In this document: positions 59,791 to 64,000 of the stretch, one piece after another | Numbering within the stretch: position 1 is the stretch's first letter | Layout: each line of letters opens with the position of its first letter | Assembly (NCBI GenBank): GCA_003999685.1 | Contig: CP021224.1 | Coordinates: forward strand, 2,666,001 to 2,730,000 | Source: Taiwanofungus camphoratus | Taxonomy: Eukaryota > Basidiomycota > Agaricomycetes > Polyporales > Taiwanofungaceae | Reading direction: 5' to 3' | DNA: 64,000 bases | Translations under genes and position numbers: made by a program | Notes under the pieces: model-generated | The model's input: the letters and a program-made list of their open reading frames with translations, nothing else | Told to the model about the DNA's origin: nothing | The model's database searches: none

Positions 59791-60140
59791 TTCGATCCTT
59801 CGACACGGAGATTAAAAAGGGGAGGGAGAGAGACGAAATAATGTAAAATAAAAGAATCAACAGATCTAATACGAGCATTCGCATGTTGGCTGATGGCTGA
59901 CTGGTTTCAGCAATATGGCGGCTGACCATATGAACGAGATCCAAATAGCACATTGTAGAAGACCATCGTGCAATCTTTACATGACAGGTGAGTCACTATA
60001 CAGATGTCCAACCTTTCTTCAAGCCAAGACTAGAGCAGCGTCTGTGGTAACGAAAGTAGGAAGTCGAAAAATAGATATTAGCCATTCGCATAGTGCAAGC
60101 GAAACCCAACAAAGATGCAACGAATGAAGGTGGCCAGCGA

Positions 60141-61697
60141 TCAACGCGATAAATTAGTGTCAGCCGCATTAGACGGCGGCTGAGACGCTGTGGGAAACTG
60201 AATATGCGTAGGAGGGTGGGAGGGCGGCGGAGGCGAGGGAACGAGTATCGGAGACTGAGCCGGCACAAAGTACCCCATCATCGGCTGACCCGTCTCTGGA
60301 CGGCCGAAAACTCCATCAGAACGAAGATTTGACTGAGGAGACGGAATGACCGGGGGTAACACGTACAAGGGTTGCCCAGCGGAAAGATAACTGAAGTACG
60401 AATGCTGCCCCTGGCCATGGGACGAAGCCCCAGGAGAAGTCACCCCACCGCTTGTCATTCTGCTACTTAGAATACTAGCCGTATGTCTCCTCAGCCTTGC
60501 GTGTGCAGGGCTTACAGGCGACATACTTGCGGAGTGCGTCCGCGTGTGGGTAGGCTGTCTCTCATATTCTCTCTGGTGCAACTCCGGTCTTGATGCTAGT
60601 AGGTCGATGGGCTCGTGGCTTCGAGTGGAGTACCAGGACACCGACTTGGTTTTCGGGTCGCGCGCACGACTGGACTCGGCCGGGAAGTACTCGCTTGTGA
60701 CTGGGATGGAGAACCACGGCAACTCTCTCAACTCGGTGATGAATTTGCGTATGCGAGTGATGTGAGCGCTTATTGAATCGTCCGGAGGCGAGACACGGAC
60801 AGGAGACTCCATCTTGGCATAATCAGCGGTAGGTAGCGGGTCCACAGGCACAGGGCTGCTGACAGATGCTGGAGGGTGTAAGTTGTCCTGGTGACCCACA
60901 GTGGTCTCTCCGTCTGGATGATCGTGAGGATTATGGAGAGGGGAATCCTGGAAATGCTCTGCATCCACATATGAGAGTTGTTGTGACGGATGTTCCACGG
61001 GCATCTCCATCGCCTCCACGTAATGAACGTTAGAAGGGCCAGGCACGGGCTGTCCGGGATCCTCATAACGAGGTAGAGGGGTGGACGCATCGGCTGGCCC
61101 TGGCGTGTCTACGGGCCCTTTTCGTGGCGTCTTGCGCTCGCGCAAGTGATTTCGCGAGATTGCCTTGGGCAATTTCCTGAGTCCAGTAACGAAGCCACCG
61201 ACGAAATCCATGGTCCTCTTTTTCGGCTTTGGAGACTCCTGACTCCATATTGGTGGTGCGAGAGGTGCCTCCGTCTCTATAAACGCTTGCGGGGAGAGAT
61301 CCATATGTTCCGTAGGCTCCGTGCCCCATTCCTGCTCTGCTTGGGGCTCTGACTCTCCTTCCAGAGCTAGCGATTCAGGAGTCGGCTCTGGTACAGATCC
61401 TGAGGCCTGCTCTGGTACGGATTCTGAGGCCACCTGATGCACCTCGGACGTCGCCCTAGCCGTGATAGCTGGAGAAGGGACTGGCAATGGTCTCGGAGTG
61501 GAAGGTGGCCCTAAGTAAGAGTACGGTATCTGAAAGGAGTTGGAGACCCAGCTTGGATTGGTGACATGGCTGACTCGCGAGCGCGGTCCTGGACTGCCAG
61601 GATACGGACTAGCGGGATAGGGCGTGTCGCTCTGCCGAAGCCAAGATGGGTCGAGTTGAAGGCTCTGATGAAATTGGATGTCCTCGCTCATCATCAT
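60141..61697 (-). CDS. Pro/Ser-rich protein of unknown function
   Basis: Single long frame, about 518 aa from ATG 61697 (three consecutive ATG codons). The sequence just upstream (TTGTCTCTTTTCAG) looks like a splice acceptor, so a 5' exon, possibly untranslated, is likely. The protein is largely disordered and rich in Pro, Ser, Glu and His. It has two more ordered basic patches (MDFVGGFVTGLRKLPKAISR and HITRIRKFITELRELPWF) that are the most likely conserved parts. No signal peptide, membrane segment or catalytic motif was seen. Probably a basidiomycete-specific regulatory or scaffold protein. Confidence 0.72.
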   Translation of the reverse strand: MMMSEDIQFHQSLQLDPSWLRQSDTPYPASPYPGSPGPRSRVSHVTNPSWVSNSFQIPYSYLGPPSTPRPLPVPSPAITARATSEVHQVASESVPEQASGSVPEPTPESLALEGESEPQAEQEWGTEPTEHMDLSPQAFIETEAPLAPPIWSQESPKPKKRTMDFVGGFVTGLRKLPKAISRNHLRERKTPRKGPVDTPGPADASTPLPRYEDPGQPVPGPSNVHYVEAMEMPVEHPSQQLSYVDAEHFQDSPLHNPHDHPDGETTVGHQDNLHPPASVSSPVPVDPLPTADYAKMESPVRVSPPDDSISAHITRIRKFITELRELPWFSIPVTSEYFPAESSRARDPKTKSVSWYSTRSHEPIDLLASRPELHQREYERQPTHTRTHSASMSPVSPAHARLRRHTASILSSRMTSGGVTSPGASSHGQGQHSYFSYLSAGQPLYVLPPVIPSPQSNLRSDGVFGRPETGQPMMGYFVPAQSPILVPSPPPPSHPPTHIQFPTASQPPSNAADTNLSR

Positions 61698-61699
61698 GA

Positions 61700-62348
61700 G
61701 GCTGAAAAGAGACAATGGAATGGAGAGCTCTTATGCGTAGACGTACATAGTATGCTGAGCACGGACAAAGGACTCGAAAGAAGTATCGACAGACCACGAG
61801 GCCTGAACGAGGCCCGCAGCAGGTTCAGAAGTTTCATAGACGAGGAGCAGCTGATTGTGATCAGCATACTATAGACCTATGGCAAGTAACACGCAGGTAT
61901 TAGTCAAAGTCTCTTCGAAACTCTTGTGGCGCATACGAATCGTTAGGGAAAATGCTCACTGACAGAATTCGAAGACTCGAATAGACGCGTAACGTCCGAT
62001 GAAGAGAACGAGTCCCAGTAGGAGATGCGCGGTGACTTGCTTGAAGATAGTATATTAGTCCAGTATGTCCGAGGGTAATGGAGAGTACTGATTGTACGTA
62101 TAAAGGTAGTACTACTAGTATGCAATGTGCACCGTTATGATTGTAGCGACCGCTATCGATCCTTTACTTACGGGACGATGCCAAATTCAATCATATGATA
62201 TCACTTGCTCACTTGGACTCAAGCTAGCTCAGCGCTTTCGTTTATTGAAAACTTTCTCCACAAGGCTTCCCTCTAATGGCACCCACGGTAGCAATACACT
62301 AACCAAGGACGCGGGAAATTCTCCTCGATATTTTCATCATCCTCACCC
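61700..62348. other. Divergent intergenic region
   Basis: Shared upstream region of the Pro/Ser-rich gene (minus) and the PX gene (plus). No other feature. Confidence 0.4.
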
Positions 62349-63183
62349 ATGGCGTCTGCTGCGTCAGCGTCAGGGCAGCCATTGTCGCCCCCTGACTTAC
62401 CATCACACCCGTTTGAGAATGCCAAAGGTTTGCTGGTCATACTGCCCGATAAAATTGATGTTGAGGAAGAGTCCCGACTCTACGAGGAGCTTTGTGAGGT
62501 GAGTCATGAGGTACTGGTAAATGGGCTCAGAAACGAGGTGTTTGAGCATTCTTCAGAGTCCAGACGACAATTCGTTTGCACCTCCACAATCTCCTCCACG
62601 CTCTTCTCGAGGGACTCCCTCAGTCTTCTCGCGCGATATCTGGTTGGGAGACAACTCTGGCGAAAGTCAGACGTTCGCTCGTGACATCGAAATTGTTGGA
62701 TGGACCAGCGTCGGCGACAGACGGGGTGGCGCATATATAGGTAACCTGTTTTCCTGCCCGTCTGTGTGCTTGACGGGAGCTGAGTAGCAAGAAACAGTAT
62801 ATGACTGTGCAATACGGACTAAGGAGGTACGGTGGTTGGCATAACTCTTAACTCTGGGTGCTGAGACTGTCACGATAGGGCACCATCATACACGTACACA
62901 AGCGATACAGCGCTTTTTCTCAATTGTATGCTAGGCTCCGTGCGACGCTTCCTGTCAGCCTTTTCCTTCCTCCCCTCCCGCCCCGTGCTGATGATAGCCG
63001 TGTGGACAGGAACATCAGCAGCATTTCATCCCCACCCTGCCTCCGAAATATCCCCTGGCAAAGTTTCGTCCAACTTTCCTTGATCGTCGGCGACGGCTTC
63101 TTCAGCATTGGCTTTCCTCAGTCCTATTACATCCGGATATTGGTGGATGCCAGGCAGTTAGGGAGTGGGTGATAGACCAGTGA
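62349..63183 (+). CDS. PX-domain (phosphoinositide-binding) protein
   Basis: Five exons: 62349-62498, 62557-62740, 62798-62826, 62879-62953 and 63010-63183. The four GT-AG introns are 52-58 bp and all in phase, giving 203 aa. An acidic, disordered N-terminus (about residues 1-90) is followed by one PX domain: VGWTSVGDRRGGAY, IVYDCAIRTKEGT, HVHKRYSAFSQLYARL (the RY of the phosphoinositide pocket), TLPPKYPLAKFRP (Pro-rich loop), FLDRRRRLLQHWL and a closing helix. The small size and PX-only layout resemble yeast Ypt35-type proteins, which bind PtdIns3P on endosomal or vacuolar membranes. The third exon is only 29 nt, which is why no long ORF marks this gene. Confidence 0.88.
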
Positions 63184-63390
63184 TATATGTTCGCTCAATA
63201 TGCAACACATTGCCATCGAGGTATCATGGTCACGCAGGCCGTGCACACAAGCTTTGGCCCTTGACTACTTTATAAGGCGGAAAATCAAATTGTATCTTTA
63301 TTCTGTTGTCCCCAGATTCACTACCGCGACGGTTCCTCTCCTCAAATTACAGTGATATCATGATGAATGATACCTCTTATGACTTAGCAG

Positions 63391-64000
63391 ATGGAGCGCA
63401 CCACAACTAATCTGCAGAAACGGCGGTGGTCGATGCACATGTCGGAGGTGGATAGCACCAAAGCACCGCCTAAAAAGATTCGCTGGTCAGCAGGTAAGCG
63501 AGAACAACCCATGCAACAACTTCGAGTCTCATTGTGGTGATAATTACACAGCTGCCGCATCTCAGACAACTCCTCTCAATTTAAGGGATATCCACCATGC
63601 TTTGGAAGAGGATGACGCAGCTCAGGATGAAGTTGCAAAGCGTTATGTACAGGCGCATTTTGAAGACAAGGTTCTCCGCCAATTGCCTGTCCGCGAGTTC
63701 GTTCGCGCAGTTTGGAACTTCACCGCAGCAGACATGCCTGACTTAGATATTGCGTGCTATACGCTTCCAATCGATACCCTGAACAGGTATCTGCAGTGTC
63801 AATGGAAAAGTTACAGCTGTCAGCCCTTGATGGAAATTATACATCACGTACTCAGCCAAATATCATTTAGTGACCGCCCTGAACCAAAGCAAAAGCGTCT
63901 TGGAAAACGGAAGTGCTTTCGCCTACGCAAACACACGCTGAAAGGAGATTACAGTTGGGGATTGAAGTCGGACTTGGCATGGGGTACTGCCAAGTGCGAT
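63391..64000 (+). CDS. FunK1 fungal-type protein kinase, N-terminal part, cut by window edge
   Basis: ATG 63391 opens exon 1 (63391-63493). The intron 63494-63551 (58 bp, GTAAGC...ACACAG) leads into exon 2, open to the window end. Exon 1 resembles the first exon of the 25-kb gene (basic, ending near a conserved Trp), and the intron has the same phase and place. Exon 2 carries the family block PVREFVRAVWNF and YTLPIDTLNRYLQ, and ends in SDLAWGTAK, as in the complete copy. The catalytic part lies beyond the window, so activity cannot be judged. Confidence 0.85.

Noticed and set aside
1-64000. CRISPR array, bacterial operons, riboswitches
   Set aside because: The sequence is eukaryotic (spliceosomal introns, LTR retroelements). 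No regularly spaced direct repeats with unique spacers were seen.

Overview
This window looks like a chromosomal stretch from a filamentous basidiomycete, most likely an agaricomycete. The evidence is short (50-100 bp) GT-AG introns in almost every gene, an expanded FunK1 (fungal-type protein kinase) family, basidiomycete-style velvet and GATA regulators, a BTB/POZ protein of the agaricomycete type, and chromodomain-bearing Ty3/gypsy retrotransposons. No species is named because nothing in the sequence fixes one.

Layout. 1-1985: 3' part of a FunK1 kinase gene cut by the left edge. 2-8.4 kb: gene-free repeat DNA with a tRNA-derived SINE copy, an array of small hairpin repeats and a solo LTR (7099-7641, TSD GTAAA). 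8417-16466: complete Ty3/gypsy chromovirus A, plus strand, two 493-bp LTRs, TSD CCCAG. 16.5-24.5 kb: chromovirus B (17079-24136, minus strand) inside an older LTR (TSD GTGAG), itself inside a still older LTR remnant. 25068-27772: an intact four-exon FunK1 gene. 29381-31219: a GC-rich velvet-domain regulator, minus strand. 31.2-35.2 kb: no recognisable gene. 35255-38.2 kb: a decayed FunK1 gene, minus strand, split by a 761-bp solo LTR (TSD AAAAG) that carries a SINE. 38.5-44.9 kb: essentially gene-free, with one FunK1 C-terminal fragment. 44899-46034: a GATA zinc-finger factor, minus strand. 46-50 kb: no recognisable gene. 50172-63183: the ordinary gene-dense part, with an MBD4-like HhH-GPD DNA glycosylase, a coiled-coil protein, an ASC-1/Rqt4-type zinc-finger protein, an intron-containing tRNA-Pro(CGG), a BTB protein, a Pro/Ser-rich protein and a PX-domain protein. 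63391-64000: 5' end of another FunK1 gene running off the right edge.

The main theme is retroelement invasion and decay. Both chromoviruses keep every reading frame over about 5 kb with no frameshift. They are inactivated only by TGA codons, most of which sit where the sister element or family consensus has CGA. This is what deamination of methylated CpG would produce, and it is not the CpA pattern of Neurospora RIP. The FunK1 pseudogene shows the same signature. A homologue of the enzyme that repairs such T:G mismatches (MBD4) is encoded about 12 kb from that pseudogene. The chromoviruses also show a Tf1-like self-priming arrangement, a conserved candidate -1 gag/pol frameshift site, and a conserved third ORF downstream of pol encoding a double zinc-knuckle protein. 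All exon structures were inferred by eye from splice sites, frame and family similarity; no search or RNA evidence was available.
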